Assembly (NCBI GenBank): GCA_006503535.1
Contig: QYRS01000010.1
Coordinates: forward strand, 1,240,001-1,304,000
Length of the DNA: 64,000 nucleotides
Reading direction: 5' to 3'
Source: Arthrinium phaeospermum
Taxonomy: Eukaryota; Ascomycota; Sordariomycetes; Amphisphaeriales; Apiosporaceae
Shown here one piece after another: positions 32,495-43,656 of the stretch; within the stretch, counting starts at the first letter, position 1; every line of letters begins with the position of its first letter. The position numbers and the translations under genes are program-made. The notes under the pieces are model-generated. The model had not been told where the DNA came from. It did not search any database and saw nothing but the letters and a program-made list of their open reading frames with translations.

Positions 32495-33237
32495 AATCAG
32501 ATCATTTGGGGAAAGCGAGTAGACCAGGAACATCTCATACCAGTGCCCGTCAACGGAAAGGTGGCCTTTTGTAGCCAGCTCAGATAACGCCTCGAGTCGC
32601 TGCTGTTTCGGCCATCTTACCAAGGTGTCTCGCATTGAGGTCTAGGTCAAGGCAGACAAATAAACCGATGATACCACCATGGGAAAAATTGAACTAGTAA
32701 TTCGTCTACCATTTGTGAAAACCATGCATAGTCGTAATCTCAAATGTTCGTAAACTGTACTATACGGGTCTTAATAATGCTGCTGAAATAAGATTGATGT
32801 TAAAGCAGGCATGTCCTCGGTAGAAGCCGGCTCAAACGGCTCCGACCGTTCCATCAATCGGCGTGAGGCCATCGTGGCGCGTGCTGAGCCTATCTATTTA
32901 TATAGTGGTTCCGCCCAGTCGGTAGTACAGCCCCGAGCATGGGTCATGACATCGCTGGAAACTTCCCAAGTCAGCCTAGACATAAGCAAGACAGCCCAAC
33001 AAGCTTGCAAGGTGGGCACACAGCCTACGGCAAAGCCTAGCTTTCTCGTAGTGCAATTACGAAACCATGCAGGCATGGATGCACCCATGATCAACGTCTT
33101 TGTCTAGATAGAGGCAGTGTACGATTATTCAATGTATGTACTTAGCTTGGACGATTTCCCTTTGACTCCCACAGCATCATTCTGGTATTCTTTCTCATCT
33201 TATACAATTAATTATATAATATTATCTCACGCCCGAG
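32495..33237. other. Intergenic, no gene supported
   Basis: About 0.74 kb. A 98-codon ATG frame at 32811-33107 has no recognisable features and was not called. The last 100 bases are AT-rich, probably the arrestin-like gene's promoter. Confidence 0.45.
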
Positions 33238-34563
33238 ATGCCTCTTGGACTGCAGCAATCGATCGCCGCTAGCATCGAGCTAGACAACTTCCAGCTCTCG
33301 TACAAGCCGGGAGATGTGATTACGGGCAATGTGGTGCGGATTCAACTGGACCAACCTGACGAGGTGGTCGTGACACTTCAGTTCTGGGGCCGGATAAAGA
33401 CCCGGATTGCGGAAAGTCAGAACAACGGCTCCGGCAGCTCGACCCGGCACTATGAAGGAGAATCGACGCTCTTCAACATCGCCGAGACCCTTTACCAGGG
33501 CCAGGCCAGCGTGGGAAAGAACGTATGGCCCTTCAGGATAACCATCCCGGATACGCATCTTCCTCCGCGCCCGGCGGCGGGCAATACTCTGCCGCCCAGT
33601 CTTTACTTACAGAACGAGCGTCTTGCTCGTATGAGTCAGCGGCGCAATTATCTCTACGTCAAATATGTTATGGATGCCGACATTCAGAGCGTCTCCAAGA
33701 GGGGCAAATCTGCGCTGGCAACGTTGCCCCTCAATATAAGGACCCCGTCGTCGCCCACACCCATTCACGATTTCGCAGTTTTGGGTATGGCCACAGAGCA
33801 AAGTGTTAAAACACTACATTTGCTCCCCGAATACGCGCACGAGAGCCTGTCCTTTCGCCAGCACATGCACAGCTTTTTCAAGCGCTCCACCGTTCCCCAA
33901 TACAGTTTCGCCATTGTGACCGAGTTTCCCTCGGTGATCCAGCTGGAGCACCCGACTCCCCTCCCGTTCAAGATCCGGGGCATCGTGAGGAATGGGGAGA
34001 ACGAAACAACGAAAGGCGTCGCCGAAAAGCCGCCGGAAATCCACCTGGTCTCGGGCCAGGTGTACCTACGGAGCGTGACGAACACCGACGGCCTGGACGC
34101 CTACAGTTACAAGCTCAGCGACTTCTCGGAGGGCCGGTGGAACCACCACCCCCTCATCATGCGCACCGACTTCCTAGACTTCAACGGGAAGCAGTTCGTC
34201 GTCCCCATGGAAGACCGGCAGGGAGACGCGGCGATTGATATTGGCACGGCCGTGAGCTTGGGGGTTTCGACGAGAGGCGCGCAGGAGTCGGGGCTGTTCA
34301 GGACGTTCCAAAGCCCACTGTATCCGTCTTTTCATAGCCAGCATGTGCAACATATTCATCAGATCAAGTGGGAGTTGAATTTCATCTGCGCAGGGAAGAA
34401 GTTTGATATCAGGGGGAAGCACCCGGTCCGCGTCATGGGTCCGAGTGAGACACGCGAGCAACAGATCTTGGGCATCATCGGACAGGACGGGATTCAAGGA
34501 GCTCACAGGGCTTGGGTGAACGGAAATGTTGACAACCCAATACTCGCACTCGGAATGCCCTAA
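33238..34563 (+). CDS. Arrestin-like (alpha-arrestin N-domain) protein
   Basis: Intronless, 441 residues. The N-terminus (IAASIELDNFQLSYKPGDVI) and the following beta-strand pattern (VTGNVVRIQLD, VVVTLQFWGRI) are typical of the arrestin N-terminal sandwich. A second beta-sandwich-like half follows with segments such as HPTPLPFKIRGIVRN and EIHLVSGQVYLRSV. Alpha-arrestins of fungi usually act as adaptors that bring Rsp5-type ubiquitin ligases to plasma-membrane transporters. I see no clear PPxY motif, so recruitment of a ligase is not supported here. The fold is inferred from pattern alone; the partner is unknown. Confidence 0.75.
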   Translation: MPLGLQQSIAASIELDNFQLSYKPGDVITGNVVRIQLDQPDEVVVTLQFWGRIKTRIAESQNNGSGSSTRHYEGESTLFNIAETLYQGQASVGKNVWPFRITIPDTHLPPRPAAGNTLPPSLYLQNERLARMSQRRNYLYVKYVMDADIQSVSKRGKSALATLPLNIRTPSSPTPIHDFAVLGMATEQSVKTLHLLPEYAHESLSFRQHMHSFFKRSTVPQYSFAIVTEFPSVIQLEHPTPLPFKIRGIVRNGENETTKGVAEKPPEIHLVSGQVYLRSVTNTDGLDAYSYKLSDFSEGRWNHHPLIMRTDFLDFNGKQFVVPMEDRQGDAAIDIGTAVSLGVSTRGAQESGLFRTFQSPLYPSFHSQHVQHIHQIKWELNFICAGKKFDIRGKHPVRVMGPSETREQQILGIIGQDGIQGAHRAWVNGNVDNPILALGMP

Positions 34564-35528
34564 GCGTCGGCCACCCGGCCAACCGAAGACGCATACGTAT
34601 GGCGGTCTAAGGGTGCGCTGAGTAAGGACAGGCAAGGCCCTAGTGCCATCTCGGTCAATCCAAGTAGGCTGGCAGCTGGTGTGCTTGCAGAACGCACGCG
34701 CTGCCACTGCGCTCCTCGGAATAAAATGCACACATAAAACTCTCTCTGGTCTTCGAAAATAAGAAGTACGCGCATTTAATTATGAGAAGCACGAGACGCC
34801 AATGAAGACGTGCTGGCCTGCACGAAGAGAGCTAAGGACTGGCAAAGGGAAAGAGAGACGACTGGGCCACGACCGAAAGGTCCACCTGCAGACGTTTTAT
34901 ACCTCCTAAGCCGAGATGTTAGAGACAGCCCAGCCAATGAGTTCGGGCGAATTGGATTTCCGCGCCTTAGCCCGGCGCGCGGAACTGGATCGCTGACGGG
35001 CTGAACCTACAAAGCCGGCGCCAAGCCACGGCATTACCACAGGAGATCCGCCAAGCCCACCACAAGTCTGGGGAACCGTGGGGTTCGGGTGCATTTCGAT
35101 TACCCAAGAGTATTGAGAAAATACCGCGTGATCATGGGAATAGAGAATACCAGAATCCAAAATCCAAGGGCAATCCCCACCAACGTCTTGTGTTTTAGTG
35201 CATGTTGGCAGGCAGCAGGTCATCCGGCTCCCCGCTACTAGCCGGCGATGCTTTGTCCTGGAAAGGCAGTTCGTCATAGCGGCTTGATAAGCTTTCAACG
35301 CCGCCTCCAACCGAGCCGGTAACATAAAGAACAATGAACGCCCACGCGACGTGGGGTGTGAGCAGTGGAAATTGGGAGAAATTGGAATCAATTGAGTGAT
35401 TCGGGGTTTCAGGAACTCGGCTTCTCCTTCTTAGAATCAGTTCGGAATATAAGAGACAGCTTTGTCGAGTTGAGAGACCATTGTCCATCATATCCGCGCG
35501 AGAGAGTCAAGTCCATCTACATACCGTC
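34564..35528. other. Intergenic, promoter side of the P450 gene
   Basis: About 1 kb. A TATAAG element (35448-35453) sits near the P450 start. Nothing else was identified. Confidence 0.5.
35448..35453 (+). promoter_or_regulatory. Candidate TATA box of the P450 gene
   Basis: TATAAG lies about 80 nt upstream of the chosen ATG (35529), at a sensible distance for a short 5' UTR. Confidence 0.4.
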
Positions 35529-37273
35529 ATGCTTGCCATCAGTCTGGTTACTGCCCTTATGGGCGTGACGGCAGCTATTGTAACTTATGTAAGTCATGAG
35601 AAGAGTGTCTGTACGTTCATTAGAGTTGCCGTCTAACCATATCCAGGTTGTAACCATCGTCGTCTATCGTCTCTACTTCCACCCTCTATCCAAGTACCCA
35701 GGCCCGTTCTGGGCCAAGATCACCGACGCTTACCAGCTGTACCATGCCTGGAAGGGCGACCGACACCTGGAGTTCTGGCGCAACCACGAGAAGTACGGCA
35801 AGATTGTCCGCTTCGGCCCCAATTGTCTCTCCTTCAACTCCAACACAGCCCTCAAGACCATATACGGCTTCAAGTCCAATGTGCGCAAGGCCGAGTTCTA
35901 CGAGGCCTTCGTCCACCCGGCCCCCAATACCCACAATGCCCGGGACAAGACTCTCCACGCGCGCAAGCGCCGCGTCCTGTCCCATGGCTTCTCCGATAGT
36001 GCCATGAAGGAGATGGAGCGTTATGTGCTTGCGAACGTGCGCTCGTTCTGTGACCAGATCGGCGTGGGGGGCAGCGACGGCCAGAAGGGCTGGACGCCGG
36101 CCAAAAACATGGCGGACTGGTGCAACTACCTCGCCATGGATATCCTCGGGGACTTGTGCTTCGGAAAGGCTTTCCACATGCTGGAGAGGCCCGATAACCG
36201 CTATGCTTTGGAGCTGGTTTCGCTGGCGACGACCCGGCATCTCATTGTGAGTTCCAATTTGATGACTTAAAATGCCTGACATGTCTAATAAGCAAGCAGT
36301 GTGGTACAATGCCCATTGTAGGAAAGCTGGGCTTCGACAAGGTCCTTTTCAGCAAGATCGCGGCTGGCCGAGCCAAGTACATGGCATATAGCAAGGCCCA
36401 GCTGACCGAGCGTACGAAGCTTGGCGACGAGACGGACCGACGGGACTTCTTTTACTACCTCCTGAGAGCACGCGACCCCGAAACAGGCGTTGGCTTCACC
36501 ACGCCAGAGCTTTGGGGCGAATCAAACCTGCTGTAAGTATCTGCCCCAATAACAAGTGTGACAGATAATGTAGCTCACACATAATCGTTAGTATTATCGC
36601 TGGATCGGACACCACATCCACTGCTATGGCGGCCACCTTCTTCTACCTCGTACGCAATGCCGCGGCCCTTCAGAAAGCAACGGCAGAGGTTCGTGGTGTG
36701 TTTGGCGATGTTGAGGAGATCACTCAAGGCGCGGGCCTGAACTCGTGCACGTACCTCCGGGCCTGCGTTGACGAGGCCATGCGCATGTCTCCGTCCGTAG
36801 GCGGCATCCCTCCCCGAGAGGTGCTGCAGGGCGGCATCACCATCGACGGCGAGCACATCCCACAGGGCACCGTCATCGGGACGCCACACTACACCATCCA
36901 CCACAACGGGGCCTACTACCCGGACCCGTTCACGTACACGCCCGAGCGCTGGATCGCGGGAACGCACAAGAGCGAAGGCGGCGAGCGCATGACAACCGCG
37001 TCCGAGGTCGAGGTGGCGCAGAGCGCTTTCTGCCCCTTCTCCATCGGCCCCCGCGGCTGCATCGGCAAGGGCCTCGCCTACCAGGAGATGATGACGACGC
37101 TGGCCCGCACGCTCTACCTGTACGATATCCGCAAGGCGCCGGGCGTCGTCGACCCGGGCGAGGGCAGCCCGCGGAACGAGTACGGTCGGCACCGGGTGCA
37201 GGAGTTCCAGCTGATCGACCAGTTCACGAGTCTGAAGGATGGCCCTATGATCGAGTTCAGGAAGCGCATCTGA
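35529..37273 (+). CDS. Cytochrome P450 monooxygenase
   Basis: Four exons: 35529-35588, 35647-36246, 36300-36532 and 36592-37273; 524 residues. The first exon supplies the hydrophobic membrane anchor (MLAISLVTALMGVTAAIVTY), continued by VVTIVVYRLYFHPLSKYPGP, the usual proline-rich hinge. P450 signatures follow in order: I-helix AGSDTTS (301-307), K-helix EAMR (359-362), PERW (415-418) and heme-binding FSIGPRGCIG with Cys454 as thiolate ligand. The closest general style is the benzoate 4-hydroxylase/pisatin-demethylase-like group common in ascomycetes. The substrate is unknown. It is ER-bound and needs a P450 reductase. No biosynthetic backbone gene is adjacent; a secreted GH5 lies downstream. 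Confidence 0.9.
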
Positions 37274-38126
37274 GCGCGAGGCCTTGTGGCGTAGCTGGCA
37301 AACACATGGAATCGGGCGTTGGAAGCCGTTTGGTGGGGTTATTCAAAATATGCGGGCGCTTTGTCGAACTTCCAATTTGTCGTTGACACTACTCCGTATT
37401 GAAATCAAACTATTATAAATAATTGTTTTGTTCCATTTGGTCAATGCTATGTGATGTGTCCCTTGGATGTCGCAAGAAACAGACAAATTCTTAGATAGAG
37501 TTCCGTAATCGGTCAGATGGCAAGGTGTGTTACTCCATTCTGGCTGGACCAGTACCGGCGTGTACCGGTATTCGATCCCCGGGCCGCTGCGGACCGACGG
37601 CATGGATTAAGCAGGTACGGTCATGAGCCCAATGTAGCCCAACATATGGTAGTATCGAGAGGGTGCCCTAGGAGTTGGAGATGCGGGGAAACATACGTGC
37701 CTAGGGCTGCAGGGGAAACCGTTCCTCTCCAATTGAGCAATTTCCTCCAATCAAATGTATCACCTCGCTTGCTATTTTGGCAGGTAGGGGGCGCCAGTCG
37801 GCTTCAAGCTTGGCTTGCTCCCATGGCATTGTTACCAAGGCCGTTTGGGGTAGCGATGCCGAGTCGATTCATGGCATTCTATGGAATCGCTTCTGCATGT
37901 GACGTGATTGCCAAAATATTCACCAGGCCATGTGACGAGAAAGCATGGGGAAGCCCTCGCCTCGGTATCTCCCGCGATTCTGGGCCTTCGTCACCGTGGT
38001 TGACAGTAGGATGGCAGAGTGTACACCAATGCAGACGGGAGGTGGTCGATATAAGGCACACCTTTCCCGGCTGCTTGGAGACTTGCGAGCTACCCCTATA
38101 GGCTCACCGTCTAGCTTCCAGTCACA
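37274..38126. other. Intergenic between P450 and GH5 genes
   Basis: About 0.85 kb, containing the P450 3' end and the GH5 promoter. Apart from the TATA candidate at 38050 nothing was recognised. Confidence 0.5.
38050..38055 (+). promoter_or_regulatory. Candidate TATA box of the GH5 gene
   Basis: TATAAG (within GATATAAGGC) lies 77 nt upstream of ATG 38127. Confidence 0.4.
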
Positions 38127-39419
38127 ATGAAATCGATGCTTCAAGCTACTTTCCTCCACTTGCTTGCTGCAAGCGGCGCCTTCTTCTCACAGGTTGCCGA
38201 GTCCCGAAACCTGCCGAGACAAAGTGGCTGGCCCTTCGCTCCATTCGTCACTTCTGGCCGTGATATCAAGAACACGGAAGGTCAAGATGTTGTCTACGCT
38301 GGTGCGAACTGGCCAGGTGCCGGCGAAGTCATGATTCCCGAGGGTCTCCAATACCAGTCTATCGAGACCATTGTGTCGAAAATGAAGAGCATTGGAATGA
38401 ATGCGATCCGTCTTACCTTTGCAATCGAATTGATCGACCAGATCTACGACAATGAAGGTGTAGACGTGCCTCTTTCAACCGCTTTCACCGAGGCCCTCGG
38501 TGCCGAGAACGGCAAAACCATCTTGGACCAAGTCCTTGCCAACAACCCGTCCTTCACCGGAAGCACGACCCGGCTGGAGGTCTACGATGCGATCGCTGCT
38601 GAGTGCGCAAAGCAGGAGATCTTCGTCCACCTAGACAACCATATGTCGAGGGGTGCTTGGTGCTGCAACACTGAAGACGGGAATTCGTGGTTCAATGATG
38701 TAGACTTCAACGTCGACAACTGGACAAGAGGACTGGCGTACATGGCCGAGCACGGCAAGTCTTGGCCGGCCCTGGTCTCCATCGCCCTTCGCAACGAGCT
38801 CCGCAGCCCAGACAACAACCCAGAACTGAAAGAGAGCTCCTACAACTGGCAGGACTGGTACAAGTACATCAAGCAAGGCACCGAGGCCGTCCACGCGGCC
38901 AACCCGGATCTGCTCATTTTCCTGTCGGGCCTCAACTTCGACACAACCATGACGCCCGTCGTGCGCGGCACCGCCCTGACCCCCGGCAGCGGGACATTTG
39001 ACCTCGCCGACTTCGAGGGGTACGCGGACAAGCTCGTGCTCGAGCTGCACAACTACGACAACAACGCCAACGACTGCGCCGCGCTCCAGGGCGGCCTGCA
39101 CAACAACGGCTACCAGGCCATGAGCCCCGGCGAGGCGACCACGGCCAACGTCTTCCCCGTACTCCTGACCGAGTTCGGCTTCAACATGAACGCGACCGAG
39201 TGGCGGCGCACCTACGCGACCTGCCTGGCGGACTACATGGTGTCGTTAAAGTCGGGCTGGTTCATCTGGGTGCTGGCCGGGAGCTATTATGTTCGTGACG
39301 GGACCCAGGACTACGAGGAGACGTGGGGCCTGCTCAACCACGATTGGTCGGATTGGCGAAGCCCCGAGTATGTTGAAGGAGGACTCATCCCGTTGATTGA
39401 AGGAACTGCTTCGCCATAG
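38127..39419 (+). CDS. Secreted glycoside hydrolase family 5 (cellulase-fold) enzyme
   Basis: Intronless, 430 residues. A signal peptide covers about the first 26 residues (MKSMLQATFLHLLAASGAFF); a KEX-like region is absent. The TIM-barrel of clan GH-A is shown by GANWPGAGEVM, GMNAIRLTFAIE, FVHLDNHMS (strand 4), ALRNELRSP with Asn223-Glu224 as probable acid/base, ELHNY (strand 6 His/Tyr) and LLTEFGF with Glu349 as probable nucleophile. GH5 enzymes act on beta-linked glycans (cellulose, mannan, glucan, glucosylceramide), and the exact substrate depends on the subfamily, which I cannot assign. Secretion points to plant-cell-wall or fungal-wall turnover. Codon bias to G/C at third positions suggests good expression. 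Confidence 0.85.
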   Translation: MKSMLQATFLHLLAASGAFFSQVAESRNLPRQSGWPFAPFVTSGRDIKNTEGQDVVYAGANWPGAGEVMIPEGLQYQSIETIVSKMKSIGMNAIRLTFAIELIDQIYDNEGVDVPLSTAFTEALGAENGKTILDQVLANNPSFTGSTTRLEVYDAIAAECAKQEIFVHLDNHMSRGAWCCNTEDGNSWFNDVDFNVDNWTRGLAYMAEHGKSWPALVSIALRNELRSPDNNPELKESSYNWQDWYKYIKQGTEAVHAANPDLLIFLSGLNFDTTMTPVVRGTALTPGSGTFDLADFEGYADKLVLELHNYDNNANDCAALQGGLHNNGYQAMSPGEATTANVFPVLLTEFGFNMNATEWRRTYATCLADYMVSLKSGWFIWVLAGSYYVRDGTQDYEETWGLLNHDWSDWRSPEYVEGGLIPLIEGTASP

Positions 39420-39992
39420 CGGGCTGCATCATGCGAGGACTTGGGCTTGGTACTATAGCCGGTGTGCTCGATCATGGATTCCACTGTAGCAACAATATTG
39501 AAGCGATAGTAACATGCTATAGTATCAAGCGATCAACGGAACATCTATGAATCTTTGAGCGATAGTTTTGTTTTACCAGTGTAGACTCAATTGGTAAGAA
39601 TTTAAATGGATATCAATCCATGCTGTAAACTTAGCATTGTGTAAAAAGGGCAGTCCTTGATAGAGAAGACTAGTAGGCCTCGTCACTCTGTTTGATGATT
39701 TGAGGCTATTGGTGAGCAATGTTCAATACGTATACCGACGGCATAATGCTGGAAATTATGCAACCTGGATGCAGGTATGCAGGGAGAGTACCTCTTAGCG
39801 TGGCTGAACGTTTATGCGCTACCGAGAGCCAGCTGGAGCTAGGTTGATAGGTGGAATGTGGGTCGCGCATTGTTATCGCGTCCGTCGGCGACACTTTATG
39901 CAAGGCTGTGGAAGGCTGTCGTTTTTCTTGTTGGAAGAATCAATCGACGACCAGCTCTGCCTGGATAACCTCGAAGCTTTATTGTTCCTGCA
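39420..39992. other. Intergenic GH5 / nucleoporin gene
   Basis: About 0.57 kb with no recognised element. The first part is AT-rich, as in a 3' UTR or terminator. Confidence 0.5.
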
Positions 39993-42023
39993 ATGGCACC
40001 GTTGTGCAAGTTTTTCCAACAGGGAAACTGTCGCAATGGATGTAAGTTTCAATCCACCATCCTCTCGTCAACTCCGGCTTCTGCGCCTGAGGCTGCGACG
40101 AAACGCATTCAACCGAAAGCATCATACGACGACCTTGCAATCTGGCACATCCTAACTGACAATGTTTTCTCTACCAGCCAGTTGTCGTTTCGAGCACCCG
40201 GGCGCCTCGTCGAATCCGTTCGGAGGCACGAACAGCAACCGCTTCGGTGCGCTGAGCTCGGGCGGAGGCGGAGGCAGCAACAATGGCCCCAACAAGTACA
40301 AGATCACCAAGGAAGCGATCAAGACCGATCTGGTGGACGAACGACCGGCATGGATAATGTCTGCGTATGGCCCTGGAAAAGACGCCCCGGATCAGCTCTT
40401 CGGCGGTTACCCTCGAGAACAAAGCTTCGAGGAGCTTCGACTGCACGTCGCATCCAGTGCGAACCCCCAGCAAGCAGTATGTCTTTCTTATGCTACTTCG
40501 ACGACGAATGTGACTGACGCGGAGGAAAACAGCTTCAAGAAGTCAATACGCTATATCAACAAGCTGAGCAGCAGATCGGCACCACGTTGAACAACGTCGA
40601 ACAGGCTATACAATTCATCGTAGAGTCCGAAAACCGACATCCGAACCGAAACGACATTTGCGCCCAGAACTCGCAGCAGGGTGGAACAGCCAATACTTTC
40701 GCTGTCGGCGCAAATCAGGCAGGCGGCTTCGGCTCCGCACCTCCAGCTAGCCAGAATCCCTTCTCAACAGGTCAGAGCCAGTCCAACCCGTTCGGCGGCG
40801 GTGCTACTTCAACACCCTCTGCGTCTGCAGGCGGGTTTGGTCAGCCTTCAGCACTGGGACAGAAGCCCAATCCATTCGGGTCCACGGCATTTGGCCAGCC
40901 GTCGCAGCTAGGATCTGCTGGAACATCTGCGTTTGGCGGTGGCTCAGGCGGTTCAGCATTCGGACAGCCATCACAGCTTGGAGGCGCCAGTACTTCTGCT
41001 TTCGGACAACCGTCGCAACTTGGAGGAACCGGTGGCTCGGCATTCGGATCACCATCGCCGTTAGGAGGAACAGGGTCTGCGTTTGGACAGCCGTCACAAC
41101 TCGGAAGCGCAGGCGGTTCAGCATTTGGACAGCCTTCGCAATTAGGTGGCACAGGCTCATCAGCATTCGGCCAGCCGTCCCAATTAGGAGCTACGGGTGG
41201 CTCAGCGTTTGGTGCAGCATCAACTCTAGGGGCAAAGCCAAACCCATTTGGCGCACCATCTGGAACATCTGGGTTTGCTCAAGCCTCACAGCAGCCAACC
41301 AGTGCTTTTGGTCAGGCTGCGACACTTGGACAAAAGGCGAATCCGTTCGGGGCGCCTGCTGCTACTCCCTTTGGCGGATCGGGGCAGACTCAAAATGCGA
41401 CGCCCGCAGCGAATCCGTTCGGACAGCCTGCGCAACCGAACAGTGGGGCGTTCGGACAGCCTGCCGCTACCAACCCATTCGGCAGCACCCCGAACCCCCC
41501 GGCAGACTCCGCAATGGACACAACAGCCCCGGCAGCCTCAACGACAGCGGCACCCGCCAATCCTTTCGGGCAGCCAATGTCTAATGGATTTGCCTCCCAA
41601 GCGGCAAACCCATTTGGCCAACCGCAGGCTCAACCCGCCGCCGGGGCGGCCCCAGCAGCAGGAGCAGCGGGTGCGGCGAAGGGTGCACCTGGCAACCCAT
41701 ACGCGCCCAATAGCACCAAACAACACCCACCGTACGAGTCCTACGCCCATCGTGTGGGAGTCAAACTTGTCCGGTTCAAAGGAGAGCCGGTCATGTACAA
41801 GGACGCCGCAACCCCCGGACTGCGTCTTCCCGACGGCAGCTTCCGCAAGATCTGGTTCCCCAACGGTCCGCCTGCGTACTACCGTGGCACCGAACCCGAC
41901 GACCCGGCCTCGTATACTGACGAGGTCAAGAAAGCCTACGCGGATATGCATGCCAACGGGCGTTTCTTGGGCGCAATGCCCGATGTACCGCCTTTGAGGG
42001 AAGAATGTGTTTGGGATTTTTGA
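39993..42023 (+). CDS. CCCH zinc-finger FG nucleoporin (Nup42/NUPL2/Amo1 type)
   Basis: Three exons: 39993-40041, 40178-40476 and 40533-42023; 612 residues. The first intron splits a CCCH zinc finger whose halves join as MAPLCKFFQQGNCRNGS and SCRFEHP, pattern C-x7-C-x5-C-x3-H. A coiled-coil-like helix follows (LQEVNTLYQQAEQQIG, VEQAIQFIVESE). Residues from about 155 to 490 form a long FG-repeat region, mostly SAFGQPSQLG-like units plus NPFG units, low in charge. The C-terminal segment (YAHRVGVKLVRFKGEPVMYK to the end) is typical of the fungal Amo1-like group. Family members sit on the cytoplasmic face of the nuclear pore and help mRNA export (Gle1/Dbp5 docking), as known for yeast Nup42; Amo1 of fission yeast also influences microtubules. 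Confidence 0.85.
40900..41220. repeat. Degenerate tandem DNA repeats coding FG units
   Basis: Near-identical blocks around GCATTTGGACAGCCGTC-like cores recur every 36-48 nt. They encode SAFGQPSQLG units, and the number of copies could vary between strains. Confidence 0.75.
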
Positions 42024-42471
42024 TAGAAGAAAAAGAGAAACAGACCAAAAAAGAGAGGGATGCGAAGGTGTATCATCAACGAATGGCGTCGTTTTGCATG
42101 ACCGACCGGCGTTTGGGGCAGGCTTTGCGAGCGGTTGAGTGTGCATTTGTGGTTTATATACCCGGTTTTAGGTCTTTGACGATCAAATTCAGACCTATCC
42201 AATCTGACATTATTTTCTGGCAGCAGTGGCTCCTTTCTCTTGGTGAAGCTTCGCCACATTGAACTCCGTATAAGTAGCATTTGATGTGTCACGGCCATTC
42301 ATTCACATTGCAAATTGGGATGTATTTGGTGTGTTGATTCAGCTTGCATTATCTCATTGATCGAAGAGTCTACAGGCAGGGGCAATTGCTAGGTTTTCCC
42401 AATATTCACCCCCCAGCGGATTTCACTCCGCTGATCCCAAACCTCGAACTTGCGACAAGGGGGCAACCAAT

Positions 42472-43095
42472 TTAAGCAGCGATGGTGACCTCAACCTCAA
42501 CACCGGCCTCGATGTTGACGATGATCTGCTTGACGACCTCGGTAGGGGCAGTCAGGCTGTGATTTGGGTTAGTGCCACAGTTCTGCGAAGAAATGATGTA
42601 TATAGAACATCGGAAGAAAGAGAGACGTACTCGATGAGACGCTTGTGGAGGCGCATCTCGTAGGTGTCCCAGGTCTTGGAACCCTCACCGCAAGGGGTCT
42701 TACGGGTGGTGACCTTGAGGTTCTTGGTGGGCAGACGGACGGGGCCCTTGACGCGCAGGTCCTTGGACTTGGCGCGCTCGAGGAGCTCAGTGCAGACCTT
42801 CTCGATGGCGGCGCACTTGCGGGAAGTGAGGGTGATGCGCTGTTGAGGCTTGTTAGCAAACTGTCCCTCCGTGGTGCCGTGTCGGAGATTTCGCAAATCG
42901 GTGGGATCGCGCGATTGCTGTCCGGCTCACAGCATTAGACGTAGAATTGGGCTCGACATACGATGCGGTGGGTCTTGGCGCTGCAGAGAAGAATAATGTC
43001 AGTATAATCCGTCCATGCGACGACTCCGACTGGACTTCCGCCAGGAAAGTGACTTACGCCTCGCCGAGGTCCTTATCGGCCTTGTTGTAAGACAT
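42472..43095 (-). CDS. rps20: 40S ribosomal protein uS10 (RPS20)
   Basis: Four exons (minus strand): 43058-43095, 42962-42980, 42631-42839 and 42472-42556; 116 residues, all phases agree. Protein landmarks: [13 protein letters not shown] start, [60 protein letters not shown] and the end VEVEVTIAA. These are diagnostic of eukaryotic uS10 of the small-subunit head. The second exon is only 19 nt. The flexible N-terminus has Lys5 and Lys8, positions comparable to the lysines ubiquitinated by Hel2/ZNF598 on collided ribosomes in yeast and human. It is transcribed divergently from the CUE-domain gene at 43657. Confidence 0.95.
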
Positions 43096-43656
43096 CTTGA
43101 TTGAATTGGTGGTTGAGAGACTGCTGGGAAAAGCTGAATAACTTGGGTGTGGTGATTGCTACCTTCCGACTCGAACTTTGCGTTACGGTTACGTGAGAAG
43201 GTTGACGAACAAAATTTGGTGTACTGGACGATCGCGACGAAAAGAAGACTTTCAGCAACTTTTCGACATTTCGACACTTGAATGTGGGGTGGATTTTTTG
43301 CGTGGGCTGAGGGTTATCGATTATGGGGCAAAGCCCAATCAGAGAGCAAGATCTGACATGGGTGGGAGCTGACCACGCGCTAAGCCTTTCCAGGCCTCAA
43401 CACTGGGCAAGCTGACCATGACCCACCCTTTTGGCGGGCTGCTTCCCTGGGTGAGCTCTTATTAGAGTCACTCGGCCAGGAAGCGATGCATCATCATGGT
43501 TCATAACAGCCCCAGTCTGGCTGGCCTCTTTATTATAAACCACCTACCCAGTCGAACGGGAAGAAATCAGAGCCATCCAACCATACCGCAGTAGTTTTTT
43601 CTACCTGCTTGACGAAGTGCACATTTCATTCTCCAGATCCTCCAGATTATCTCGAA
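43096..43656. promoter_or_regulatory. Divergent promoter region uS10 / CUE-domain gene
   Basis: 561 bp between two opposed start codons. Both genes concern ribosome function, so shared control is possible. No specific binding site was identified. Confidence 0.5.

Noticed and set aside
31820..32635. 271-codon minus-strand frame
   Set aside because: Antisense to the Nudix gene, whose complete catalytic box identifies the true strand.
32811..33107. 98-codon ATG frame between the Nudix and arrestin-like genes
   Set aside because: No domain, signal or biased codon use, and overlapped by an equally good antisense frame.
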